Positions 32,228 through 40,605 of a stretch of 64,000 nt of DNA are shown here, piece after piece. The stretch is from Flavobacterium hibisci (lineage in GTDB: Bacteria > Bacteroidota > Bacteroidia > Flavobacteriales > Flavobacteriaceae): NCBI RefSeq assembly GCF_020026925.1, contig NZ_JAIQDW010000016.1, positions 1 to 64,000 on the forward strand, in the 5' to 3' direction. A model generated the notes under the pieces. That model worked only from the letters and a program-made list of their open reading frames with translations, searched no databases and was not told where the DNA came from. Made by a program: the position numbers and the translations under genes. How positions within the stretch are numbered: position 1 is the first letter of the stretch; each line of letters begins with the position of its first letter.

Positions 32228-34375
32228 TTAACCTTTTTTCAAAATATTCCCTAATCCTTTTCCAATCTGTTCAATCGCTTCTATACCCTTTGTCAATGGA
32301 GTCGCGGTAAAGTCTTCATAAGCATCCATTGCACTTTCTTTTCGCCCATCCTGCGGGTAAACAAGGATCAGGTTATTATCACTGAAGGATTTTTCAAACT
32401 TCTGTGGCAATTTATCAAAGATAGACTGATACGAAACAGACCCTTTTCTGGACATATTAAACACAATCAAATCTGTTGGTTTAATTTCATCCGAAATAGC
32501 TTCAAAATCTTCCCAGTCTAAAATACTTTTGAAAGCAAGTTTTGTATTTAATTTCAGGTTATTCACTATTTGCTGAATTGCCTGATAGGTTTTATATTCA
32601 CCATAAATAACTATCTGGGTACTTAATTCCTGTGCTAACCTGCATATTTTCTGAATTAAAGGCTGAAATCCGATTCCCCTTTCAGAAAAAGGCGGACAAA
32701 TGAAAACCAGTCTTTTCTCTTCAACAAAAGGTTTTTGAAACCTGCAGATAAAAAGGTTTTTATCAACATTATTGATGATAGAATCAACATTTTCTCCAAA
32801 AATCTTGTCGAGAAAGCCTGTTTTTCTTGGCCATCCAATGATTACAATATCAGACATAATTTCTTTGGAGGTCCTTGCTATACCACTAGCCGGATTGTGA
32901 TCTATTCTTGCAATGGTATTGATCTTAATTTCAGAAGCAGATCCCTGAATAACAAATTTATCAACTGCTTTTTTATATTTTAAAATATTAATTTCGGCCT
33001 GATCATTATTAGGAACAATGGTCAATAATGTGACTGGATTGGCTGATTTTTTGTCCTTGATTAAAAGAGCAAAATCCAGTAAAGGTTCCGTTGCCGATGT
33101 TTTGGCTAAGGGAATTAAAATATGTTCATCTAAAATCTGATCTTTATGAGCATCCTGAGGAGAAATCTCTTCTTCACAAATCGCAATTTTTTTAGCGGCT
33201 TTTTCGGTGGCAAAAGAAGCAACAATGCAGGTAATCAATATTAAGATAATCGTTCCGTTTAATATATTCTCATCCAGAATATTTGCCTTAAATCCAACCA
33301 GAATGACTGCCAGTGTAGCCGCAGCATGTGCACTGCTTAATCCGAAAATAAGCTGTCTTTCCGTTTTCGTATATTTAAAAACAATCTGCGTAAAAAATGC
33401 GGCAATCCATTTTCCAAAAATAGCTACTACACTCAAAGTTGCAGCAACGATAAGAGCTGTTGGACCACTTAAAATCACGCTGATATCAACAAGCATCCCC
33501 ACAGAAATCAGAAAAAACGGAATGAACAAGGCGTTCCCGATAAACTCAATCCTGTTCATTAAAGCAGAAGAGTGCGGAATTAAAGGATTTAAAGCCAAAC
33601 CTGCCACGAAAGCACCAATAATAGGCTCTACTCCGGCTACTTCGGCTAAAAATGCAGCAAAGAAAACTACAGAAAGGACAAAAATATAATGCGCATGTTT
33701 TTCACTTTCCAGTTTTTTAAAGAACCATTTTGCCACTCTTGGAATCACCAAAAACATAATAGCTGAAAAAATAGCCAGCGAAATGGTTAATTTTATCCAG
33801 AAAGCCTGATTAAGATTTCCCTCACTGCTTCCCATAATGACGGCCAGAATAATCAAAACAGCTGTATCTGTCAGAATAGTCCCTCCGACAGTTATAGCAA
33901 CAGCCTGGTTTTTAGCAATCCCTAATTTACTTACAATCGGATATGCCACCAGCGTGTGCGTTGCAAACATACTTGCGGTTAAAAAACTGGCGTTAAAATC
34001 ATACTGCAGTAAATAATAACAAACCGGAAACCCAATAGTAAGTGGAAAAATAAAAGTAAAAAATCCGAATAATAAACTTTTGTTGCGGTTTGCTTTAAAC
34101 TCATTCATATCGAGTTCAAGACCTGCAATAAACATAATATAAAGCAATCCAATAGTTGAAAACAAATCGACTGCGGAGTTTTTGGCCAGAATGTTAAGTC
34201 CGTGAGGTCCAATTACCACACCTGAAATAATCAAACCAATAATTCCCGGAATATTAATTTTTTTAAGTAAAATGGGACTTAATAAAATTATGAAAAGTAT
34301 CAACGAAAAAATTAATACGGGATTGTTAAGCGGTAGTTCAAATTCTTGTATTAAATGCCTGAAAAATTCTATCAT
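32228..34375 (-). CDS. CPA2-type Na+/H+ or K+/H+ antiporter with UspA-like tail
   Basis: 715 residues. Residues 1-390 are a cation:proton antiporter domain of about 12-13 helices (IPGIIGLIISGVVIGPHGLN; the core GVEPIIGAFVAGLALNPL with the conserved acidic/Pro region). Residues 405-715 are a cytosolic tail with two universal-stress-like halves (HILIPLAKTSATEPLLDFALL and later DIVIIGWPRKTGF), suggesting nucleotide-controlled gating. It is the only - strand gene between 0 and 45 kb and is divergent from serine ammonia-lyase. Its leader contains a terminator-like hairpin (34506-34537). The ion is inference. Confidence 0.9.
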   Translation of the reverse strand: MIEFFRHLIQEFELPLNNPVLIFSLILFIILLSPILLKKINIPGIIGLIISGVVIGPHGLNILAKNSAVDLFSTIGLLYIMFIAGLELDMNEFKANRNKSLLFGFFTFIFPLTIGFPVCYYLLQYDFNASFLTASMFATHTLVAYPIVSKLGIAKNQAVAITVGGTILTDTAVLIILAVIMGSSEGNLNQAFWIKLTISLAIFSAIMFLVIPRVAKWFFKKLESEKHAHYIFVLSVVFFAAFLAEVAGVEPIIGAFVAGLALNPLIPHSSALMNRIEFIGNALFIPFFLISVGMLVDISVILSGPTALIVAATLSVVAIFGKWIAAFFTQIVFKYTKTERQLIFGLSSAHAAATLAVILVGFKANILDENILNGTIILILITCIVASFATEKAAKKIAICEEEISPQDAHKDQILDEHILIPLAKTSATEPLLDFALLIKDKKSANPVTLLTIVPNNDQAEINILKYKKAVDKFVIQGSASEIKINTIARIDHNPASGIARTSKEIMSDIVIIGWPRKTGFLDKIFGENVDSIINNVDKNLFICRFQKPFVEEKRLVFICPPFSERGIGFQPLIQKICRLAQELSTQIVIYGEYKTYQAIQQIVNNLKLNTKLAFKSILDWEDFEAISDEIKPTDLIVFNMSRKGSVSYQSIFDKLPQKFEKSFSDNNLILVYPQDGRKESAMDAYEDFTATPLTKGIEAIEQIGKGLGNILKKG

Positions 34376-34505
34376 AGTGTAATTTTAGCTGCTGGGTATC
34401 CTATTGCTTTCTAAGTCAAACCAGATACTTCAAAGTTGCCGTTTATATCAATTTTTAAAAACTAAAAAGCGAGTTTTTTAGAGAAATTCCCTTTACAAAA
34501 ATACC

Positions 34506-34537
34506 CAAAAAAGGGCTGAACTTTTTATCAAAGCCCT
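34506..34537 (-). terminator. Terminator-like hairpin in the antiporter leader
   Basis: On the - strand agggct (34537-34532) pairs with agccct (34517-34512) and is followed by a T-run (34511-34506). It lies 130 bases upstream of the antiporter ATG, in the divergent intergenic region. It could be an attenuator or stop antisense transcription from the sda side. Confidence 0.5.
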
Positions 34538-34647
34538 ATATTAACTAATTAATTTTATTTCATTGATAAATTATTATTATTTAATATATTTTTTAACAAA
34601 ACTGCAACATTAACAAATAAAAAAGAAACTTCTTTGCATTATTCAAT

Positions 34648-34655
34648 TATCTTTG
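34648..34655 (+). promoter_or_regulatory. -7 element tatctttg of the serine ammonia-lyase gene
   Basis: TAnnTTTG match 20 bp upstream of the ATG at 34675. It excludes the TTG at 34657 as a start codon because transcription would begin a few bases downstream of that position. No clear -33 box. Confidence 0.5.
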
Positions 34656-34674
34656 TTTGAATAAAATTGGAACA

Positions 34675-36102
34675 ATGGAAGAATGTATTTCTGTTTTCGA
34701 CATGCTAAAAATTGGTGTTGGGCCATCGAGTTCCCATACACTGGGTCCCTGGAGGGCAGCGGAGCGTTTTTTAAAAGAGCTGAGAGAGCAATCCATTTTA
34801 GATCAGATCACTAAAGTTAAAGTTGATCTTTACGGGTCACTTTCCCTTACAGGAAAAGGCCATGCTACCGATTTAGCAGTTATGCTGGGGCTAAGCGGTC
34901 AGGATCCCGAATATATCCCGGTAGAGAATATTTCAGGAATTATCAAAACAATTGAAACCAAAAACGAGATTGTTTTGGGCAATGAGCTTACGATTCCGTT
35001 TTATTTTCTTCAGGATATTGTTTTCAATAAAGACTTCCTTCCATTCCATGCCAACGGATTAAAATTTACAGCTTATAAAGATGATGCTGCTGAATACGAA
35101 TCTACTTTTTATTCTATTGGGGGCGGTTTTGTAGTGAAAGAAGAACGCACCAATGCCATAAATAAGAGTGCCATTAAATGTGCTTTTCCGTTCATGATCG
35201 ATAATGCCGATGACTTATTGAAATATACCATTCAGGAAAACAAAAAGATTTCTGAAATTGTATATGAGAATGAAAAATCGATGCGCTCTGAAGAACAAAT
35301 CCATACCGAATTAATGCGAATCTGGAACACAATGCTCGAATGCATGTACATTGGCTGTCACTCAGAAGGGATTCTTCCAGGGGGACTGAACGTTCGTAGA
35401 AGAGCATTTGATATGCACCAGAATCTGATTGGTTTATCAAACTATAATGATCCGCAATCGTGGCTGGAAGAAATCAGGAAAACCGAAGTAAAATTTCGTC
35501 AGATTTTAAAATGGGTAAGCTGTTTCGCATTGGCCGTGAATGAGGTAAACGCTTCTTTAGGTCGTGTCGTTACTGCTCCTACAAACGGTAGTGCCGGTGT
35601 AATTCCGGCTGTTTTAATGTATTATTTAGTAATCGAAAACCATAATGCGGGTGAAAAAGAAATCAAGCAGTTTTTGATGGTAGCCGGAGAAATAGGAAGT
35701 TTGTTCAAACAAGGTTCTACAATTTCTGCAGCAATGGGCGGATGCCAGGCCGAAATTGGCGTTTCGTCCTCAATGGCTGCTGCTGCACTTTGCGAATTAA
35801 TGGGCGGAACTCCTGCCCAGGTTTTAATGGCTGCCGAAATTGCTATGGAGCATCATTTAGGCTTAACCTGTGACCCAATTGGCGGTCTGGTTCAGATTCC
35901 GTGTATCGAAAGAAATACAATGGGCGCCATAAAAGCCATCAACGCAGCCGAACTTGCGCTTGAAACCGATTCTAAAAATGCGAAAGTACCACTGGATAAA
36001 GTAATAAATACTATGTGGGAGACAGCAAAAGATATGAATTCAAAATACAAAGAAACTTCAGAAGGCGGTTTGGCAATTGCAGTAAATATGGCCGATTGTT
36101 AG
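34675..36102 (+). CDS. sdaA: L-serine ammonia-lyase (4Fe-4S)
   Basis: 475 residues from the ATG at 34675. Single-chain bacterial L-serine dehydratase: beta domain with DMLKIGVGPSSSHTLGPWRAA (substrate loop) at the start, alpha domain with APTNGSAGVIPAVLMY and AAMGGCQAEIGVSSSMAAAAL, and GLTCDPIGGLVQIPCIERN near the end. The cysteines in GGCQ, TCDPIGG and IPCIERN are the Fe-S cluster ligands of the family. Converts serine to pyruvate and ammonia. Monocistronic, with a -7 element just upstream. Confidence 0.95.
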   Translation: MEECISVFDMLKIGVGPSSSHTLGPWRAAERFLKELREQSILDQITKVKVDLYGSLSLTGKGHATDLAVMLGLSGQDPEYIPVENISGIIKTIETKNEIVLGNELTIPFYFLQDIVFNKDFLPFHANGLKFTAYKDDAAEYESTFYSIGGGFVVKEERTNAINKSAIKCAFPFMIDNADDLLKYTIQENKKISEIVYENEKSMRSEEQIHTELMRIWNTMLECMYIGCHSEGILPGGLNVRRRAFDMHQNLIGLSNYNDPQSWLEEIRKTEVKFRQILKWVSCFALAVNEVNASLGRVVTAPTNGSAGVIPAVLMYYLVIENHNAGEKEIKQFLMVAGEIGSLFKQGSTISAAMGGCQAEIGVSSSMAAAALCELMGGTPAQVLMAAEIAMEHHLGLTCDPIGGLVQIPCIERNTMGAIKAINAAELALETDSKNAKVPLDKVINTMWETAKDMNSKYKETSEGGLAIAVNMADC

Positions 36103-36187
36103 TATAATATTGCTTAATTTCGCAGAAAAATTTCGTTTTAAAGAAAATCAACTTTAAGACTATTCAAAAAAACTAAAAAAAGTATCA

Positions 36188-37006
36188 ATGTCAGTAGCAA
36201 AAAAAGATTATAAAAGAATCACTACCAAGTCGTTAATCGAAATGAAAAGCCATGGAGAAAAAATTTCTATGCTGACGGCCTACGATTATACAATGGCAAA
36301 AATTGTTGATACTGCGGGTGTAGATGTAATTTTGGTAGGCGACTCTGCTTCAAATGTAATGGCGGGACATGAAACTACCCTTCCTATTACTTTAGATCAA
36401 ATGATTTATCACGCTTCATCAGTTGTCCGTGCAGTAGAAAGAGGTCTTGTGGTGGTTGATTTACCTTTTGGAAGTTATCAGTCTGATCCTAAAGAAGCTT
36501 TGCGCTCTGCTATCCGAATCATGAAAGAAAGCGGCGGGCATGCTGTAAAACTTGAAGGCGGAAAGGAAATTAAAGAGTCTATCCGAAAAATATTAAATGC
36601 GGGAATTCCTGTAATGGGCCATTTAGGTTTAACACCTCAGTCCATTTACAAATTTGGTACTTACAGTGTTCGCGCCAAAGAAGATGAAGAAGCCGAAAAA
36701 CTGATTGAAGATGCCAAAATGCTTGAAAAAGTGGGGTGTTTTGCAGTAGTGTTAGAAAAAATACCTGCTGATTTAGCAGAAAAAGTAGCCAAAAGTATTT
36801 CCATCCCAGTTATCGGAATTGGAGCCGGAGGCGGTGTTGACGGACAGGTTTTGGTTATCCATGATATGTTAGGAATGAACAATGAATTCAGCCCGCGTTT
36901 CCTTCGCCGTTATCTGAATTTATATGAAGAAATGACCACAGCAATAGGTCAGTATGCTGCTGATGTAAAATCAAAGGATTTTCCTAATGAGAAAGAACAG
37001 TATTAA
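36188..37006 (+). CDS. panB: 3-methyl-2-oxobutanoate hydroxymethyltransferase
   Basis: 272 residues. First step of pantothenate (coenzyme A) synthesis: adds a hydroxymethyl group from methylene-tetrahydrofolate to ketoisovalerate. Motifs: MLTAYDYTMAKIVDTAGVDVILVGDSASNVMAGH (Mg-binding Asp), DLPFGSY, GGHAVKLEGG, MGHLGLTPQS, and IPVIGIGAGGGVDGQVLVIHDMLG. Full length. Preceded by an 85-bp gap after sdaA and not tightly coupled to neighbours. Confidence 0.96.
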   Translation: MSVAKKDYKRITTKSLIEMKSHGEKISMLTAYDYTMAKIVDTAGVDVILVGDSASNVMAGHETTLPITLDQMIYHASSVVRAVERGLVVVDLPFGSYQSDPKEALRSAIRIMKESGGHAVKLEGGKEIKESIRKILNAGIPVMGHLGLTPQSIYKFGTYSVRAKEDEEAEKLIEDAKMLEKVGCFAVVLEKIPADLAEKVAKSISIPVIGIGAGGGVDGQVLVIHDMLGMNNEFSPRFLRRYLNLYEEMTTAIGQYAADVKSKDFPNEKEQY

Positions 37007-37050
37007 TTTAGCCTCACTATAAGTTTCTTACAAGAGAATCATTTGATAAT

Positions 37051-37524
37051 ATGATGAATAAAAGCATCAACTATTTACAAGAGAAGTGGGAAAACGGATT
37101 TTTACCCGGCATTGACTGTATTGTTTTTGGAGATGGAAAAATCATCATTGCCAACACTTATAAAACAATTGATTATAACACCGGGAAAAGTAAACAATAC
37201 TGGTTTCCATTATGCGACACCACTATTGATAGTTTAGAAAAATATGCAGATGACATCTGGACAAAGGTCGATATCTTTAATAGCTCAATTACTCATGGAA
37301 ATGAAAAAATAGTATTTGGTGATGGAAGTATGGGAAATGAGGGATTTGTTGCCTCAACAGATAAAGACAATCAATTAAAATGGGCTATCTTTTTTACATT
37401 TTCGAATCCAATATTAAAGGTCGAAATAATCAACAACGAATTAATCTGTACCTCAGAATTAGACACCAAAATTTCGATTAATCTTAATAATCTAACTCTG
37501 ATTTCAATTACAGAAGCGAGTTAA
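37051..37524 (+). CDS. Hypothetical cytoplasmic protein
   Basis: 157 residues (a second ATG at 37054 is equally possible). No signal, no membrane segment; beta-rich with repeated VFGDG turns (IVFGDGKIIIAN, IVFGDGSMGNEGFVAS). I do not recognise a family. Position between panB and an RluA-type synthase, all on one strand, gives no hint of role. Confidence 0.7.
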   Translation: MMNKSINYLQEKWENGFLPGIDCIVFGDGKIIIANTYKTIDYNTGKSKQYWFPLCDTTIDSLEKYADDIWTKVDIFNSSITHGNEKIVFGDGSMGNEGFVASTDKDNQLKWAIFFTFSNPILKVEIINNELICTSELDTKISINLNNLTLISITEAS

Positions 37525-37559
37525 ATATAAAATAGAGGTAATTACAATTTAAAATAAAT

Positions 37560-38249
37560 TTGAAAATAGTTTCCAATAAAAACAATCTGCAAATCCTGCA
37601 CGAAGACAATCATATCATAGTGGTCAATAAACGTGTGGGTGATATTGTACAGGGCGATAAAACAGGTGACAAACCTTTATCTGATATTGTAAAAGAATAC
37701 ATCAAGGAAAAATATAATAAACCCGGCGATGTTTTTCTGGGTGTGATTCATCGTCTGGATCGCCCTACAACCGGGATTGTTGTTTTTGCCAGGACCAGCA
37801 AGGCGCTGTCACGAATGAATGAATTGTTCAGCAACCGTGAAACTAAAAAAACATATTGGGCTGTTGTAAAAAACAAACCTCAGGAACAATCAGCCAAACT
37901 CGTTCATTATCTAAAAAGAAACGAAAAGAACAATACTTCAAAAGCACATTTAAAAGAAGTTCCGGACAGCAAAGTGGCCAGTCTGGATTATAAAATTATT
38001 AAAGAGCTCCAAAATTATACTGCTTTAGAGATTAATCTTCATACCGGACGCCATCACCAAATCCGTGCCCAGTTATCGGCTATTGGCTCTCCCATAAAAG
38101 GTGATTTAAAATATGGGGCTGACAGAAGCAACCCTGATGGAGGGATTCACCTGCATGCCCGAAAATTAGTTTTCATCCATCCAGTTTCAAAAGAAAACAT
38201 CACCATAACTGCGCCAACACCGGATGAAACGATCTGGAATGCTGTATGA
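37560..38249 (+). CDS. RluA-family pseudouridine synthase
   Basis: 229 residues from a TTG at 37560; no ATG precedes the conserved region. Active-site motif GVIHRLDRPTTGIVVFART (catalytic Asp in HRLDRPT) near residue 65, INLHTGRHHQIRAQL and GDLKYG later. Short form without an S4 domain, the RluA/TruC-like subgroup that isomerises uridine in rRNA or tRNA; the target base cannot be assigned from sequence alone. Confidence 0.9.
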   Translation: MKIVSNKNNLQILHEDNHIIVVNKRVGDIVQGDKTGDKPLSDIVKEYIKEKYNKPGDVFLGVIHRLDRPTTGIVVFARTSKALSRMNELFSNRETKKTYWAVVKNKPQEQSAKLVHYLKRNEKNNTSKAHLKEVPDSKVASLDYKIIKELQNYTALEINLHTGRHHQIRAQLSAIGSPIKGDLKYGADRSNPDGGIHLHARKLVFIHPVSKENITITAPTPDETIWNAV

Positions 38250-38324
38250 TTTTTATGATTTAATTGTCAGATTTTCAATTTATATCCGTTAACTTGCATA
38301 GCCAAAATTTAAGTTTTCACTAAA

Positions 38325-39653
38325 ATGGACTATAAAAACGATATAAAGTACCGAAAAGAAACGCTTAAAAAATTACTTTTCAATATTCAGAAGGATGAGG
38401 ATTTAATTGTGAAAGCCTTGTTTGATGATTTTAAAAAACCGGAATTTGAAGCTGTTTTAACAGAAACTAATTATGTTATTTCAGAATTAAAAAATACCAT
38501 CAAAAATATTGACAAATGGGTGAAACCCGTACGTGTTTTTCCTTCCCTGCTCAATTTTCCTTCTACCGATTTCATTTATAAGGAACCTTACGGAAACGTA
38601 TTAGTCATCGCTCCCTGGAATTATCCTTTTCAACTTGCTTTATGTCCCTTGATTTCTGCAGTTGCTGCCGGGAATAAAGTGGTTTTAAAGCCCTCAGAAC
38701 TTACTCCGAATACAGCTGCCATCATTACCAAAATCATCGAAAAATCATTTCACATCAATCACGTGGAAGTTGTTCAGGGCGGTATTGAAGTCTCTGATCA
38801 GCTGCTGGCCAAACGATGGGATTATATTTTCTTTACCGGCAGTGTCCCGGTTGGCAAAATTGTAGCCAAAGCTGCTGCAGAACATCTCACGCCCATCACC
38901 TTAGAATTAGGTGGCAAAAATCCGTGTGTCATTGATCAGACCGCTAATTTAAAACTGGCTGCCAAGCGTATCGTCTGGGGAAAATTTATCAATGCCGGAC
39001 AAACCTGTATTGCCCCGGATTACATTCTGATCCAAAAAAACATGAAAATCAATTTTATTACGTATCTGATTGAAGAGATTATCCTGGCTTATGGAAAGAA
39101 AATAAAGAATTCCCCTGATTATGCCCGGATCATCAACAGTAAAAACTGGGTACGCCTAACCGGCATGATTGCTTCAGAAAAATTAATTTTTGGAGGAGAA
39201 TCGGATGCTAATGATTTTTACATTTCGCCAACTCTTATTGATGAACCTGCATTAGACAGTCTTGTCATGAAAGAAGAAATTTTTGGTCCGATATTACCGA
39301 TTTTAGTTTATGAATCCGAGAATGATATTGATGCGGTAATCCGCCAATATGAAAAACCGCTTGCATTTTATATTTTCAGCGAAAATGATTCTTTTGCTAA
39401 AAAAATGATTAAACGCTATTCTTTTGGTGGCGGCTGCATCAATGATACTGTAGCTCATTTTACCAATAAACGGCTGCCTTTCGGAGGAGTAGGCCATAGC
39501 GGAATGGGTGCTTATCACGGAAAACTAAGTTTTGATGTTTTCTGCCATCACAAATCAATTGTTAAAAAAGCCAACTGGCTTGATCTCCCTATGCGTTATG
39601 CGCCTTACAAAGATAAATTAAAGGTGATTAAGAAATTATTAGACTGGATTTAA
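38325..39653 (+). CDS. Aldehyde dehydrogenase (class 3-like)
   Basis: 442 residues. NAD(P)-binding and catalysis: IAPWNYPFQLALCPLISAVAAGNKVVLKPSE near 85, FFTGSVPVGKIVAKAAAEHLTPITLELGGKNP (catalytic Glu in LELGGKNP) near 170-200, and the nucleophile Cys in INAGQTCIAPDY near 225. The short, class-3/fatty-aldehyde type with a hydrophobic C-terminal end (KLKVIKKLLDWI) suggests lipid aldehydes as substrates (inference). Single gene. Confidence 0.94.
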   Translation: MDYKNDIKYRKETLKKLLFNIQKDEDLIVKALFDDFKKPEFEAVLTETNYVISELKNTIKNIDKWVKPVRVFPSLLNFPSTDFIYKEPYGNVLVIAPWNYPFQLALCPLISAVAAGNKVVLKPSELTPNTAAIITKIIEKSFHINHVEVVQGGIEVSDQLLAKRWDYIFFTGSVPVGKIVAKAAAEHLTPITLELGGKNPCVIDQTANLKLAAKRIVWGKFINAGQTCIAPDYILIQKNMKINFITYLIEEIILAYGKKIKNSPDYARIINSKNWVRLTGMIASEKLIFGGESDANDFYISPTLIDEPALDSLVMKEEIFGPILPILVYESENDIDAVIRQYEKPLAFYIFSENDSFAKKMIKRYSFGGGCINDTVAHFTNKRLPFGGVGHSGMGAYHGKLSFDVFCHHKSIVKKANWLDLPMRYAPYKDKLKVIKKLLDWI

Positions 39654-39774
39654 AGCACTAAAGCCTGACTTGTACTATTATACCATATTATGAAATGAAA
39701 TTGATTAAAAGTACTATATTTACGTTTAAATAATACATTTATAACACTGAAGGTACGAAACAATTCCAGTCAAT

Positions 39775-40569
39775 ATGAAATCTACTCTTAATCAAATCGA
39801 AGACCTAAAAAACAATGGATATTCTTTAGATTTTTCGAATGTTTTTAACCATGCTTTTGAGAATTATAAAAAGATAGCCGTTTATGCAGGACTTATTTTA
39901 TTAGTTGTTTCTATACTATGCTTTTTTCTTGGCGGCGGCATATTAGTGGCACTATACGGAGCTGAACACTTCAACAAAGAATTTTTTGAAAGTTTACAAC
40001 AAAATCAGCCACAGGGAACAACAACCCTACTAATCTATACACTTGTTATTACTTTTATAACTGCGCTCATGACTCCTTTTACTGCAGGATTTTTGAAAAT
40101 GGCAGACAGTGCTGACAAGGATGAGGCCTTTAATTTCTCGACGGTTTTTACGTATTACAAAGCTCCTTATTTTTCCCGCCTTTTTATTACTGCGTTATTG
40201 ATTGGCCTAATCAGCGGAGGTATTTCTGTGGTATTCAATCTTATTGGAATTCCCGCTATAGATAGTATTATTGCCATCATTATTTCATTGTTTACCTCCA
40301 TGACAGTCCCGCTAATCGTTTTTGGAAATTTAAATGTAACTGATGCAATACGATCCAGTATTATCATTGTTGGCAAACAGCCCCTTGTTATTGCCCTGCT
40401 ATTTATAGTGGCCGGAATTGGTGCAGCAATTGGCTTTATTGGCTGCTGTATTGGTGTGGTATTTACCATTCCTATTACGTATTCTGTAAAATATGCTATA
40501 TACAGTGCTATCCTGGAAATTGATAACCCGGACTCCATTGATGCCATCGGCCAGTCTAATCCGGAATAG
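39775..40569 (+). CDS. Multi-pass membrane protein, function unknown
   Basis: 264 residues with about six hydrophobic segments from residue 32 on (for example KIAVYAGLILLVVSILCFFLGGGILVALYG; LFITALLIGLISGGISVVFNLIG; ALLFIVAGIGAAIGFIGCCIGVVFTIPITY). The N-terminal 30 residues are cytoplasmic. Resembles glycerophosphodiesterase-membrane-domain/DUF975-like proteins, without catalytic residues. Immediately upstream of a large hybrid kinase but 37 bp apart, so linkage is possible but unproven. Confidence 0.75.
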   Translation: MKSTLNQIEDLKNNGYSLDFSNVFNHAFENYKKIAVYAGLILLVVSILCFFLGGGILVALYGAEHFNKEFFESLQQNQPQGTTTLLIYTLVITFITALMTPFTAGFLKMADSADKDEAFNFSTVFTYYKAPYFSRLFITALLIGLISGGISVVFNLIGIPAIDSIIAIIISLFTSMTVPLIVFGNLNVTDAIRSSIIIVGKQPLVIALLFIVAGIGAAIGFIGCCIGVVFTIPITYSVKYAIYSAILEIDNPDSIDAIGQSNPE

Positions 40570-40605
40570 ATAGAGATTATTTAAAAAAAACAAGACCTAA
40601 ATTCT

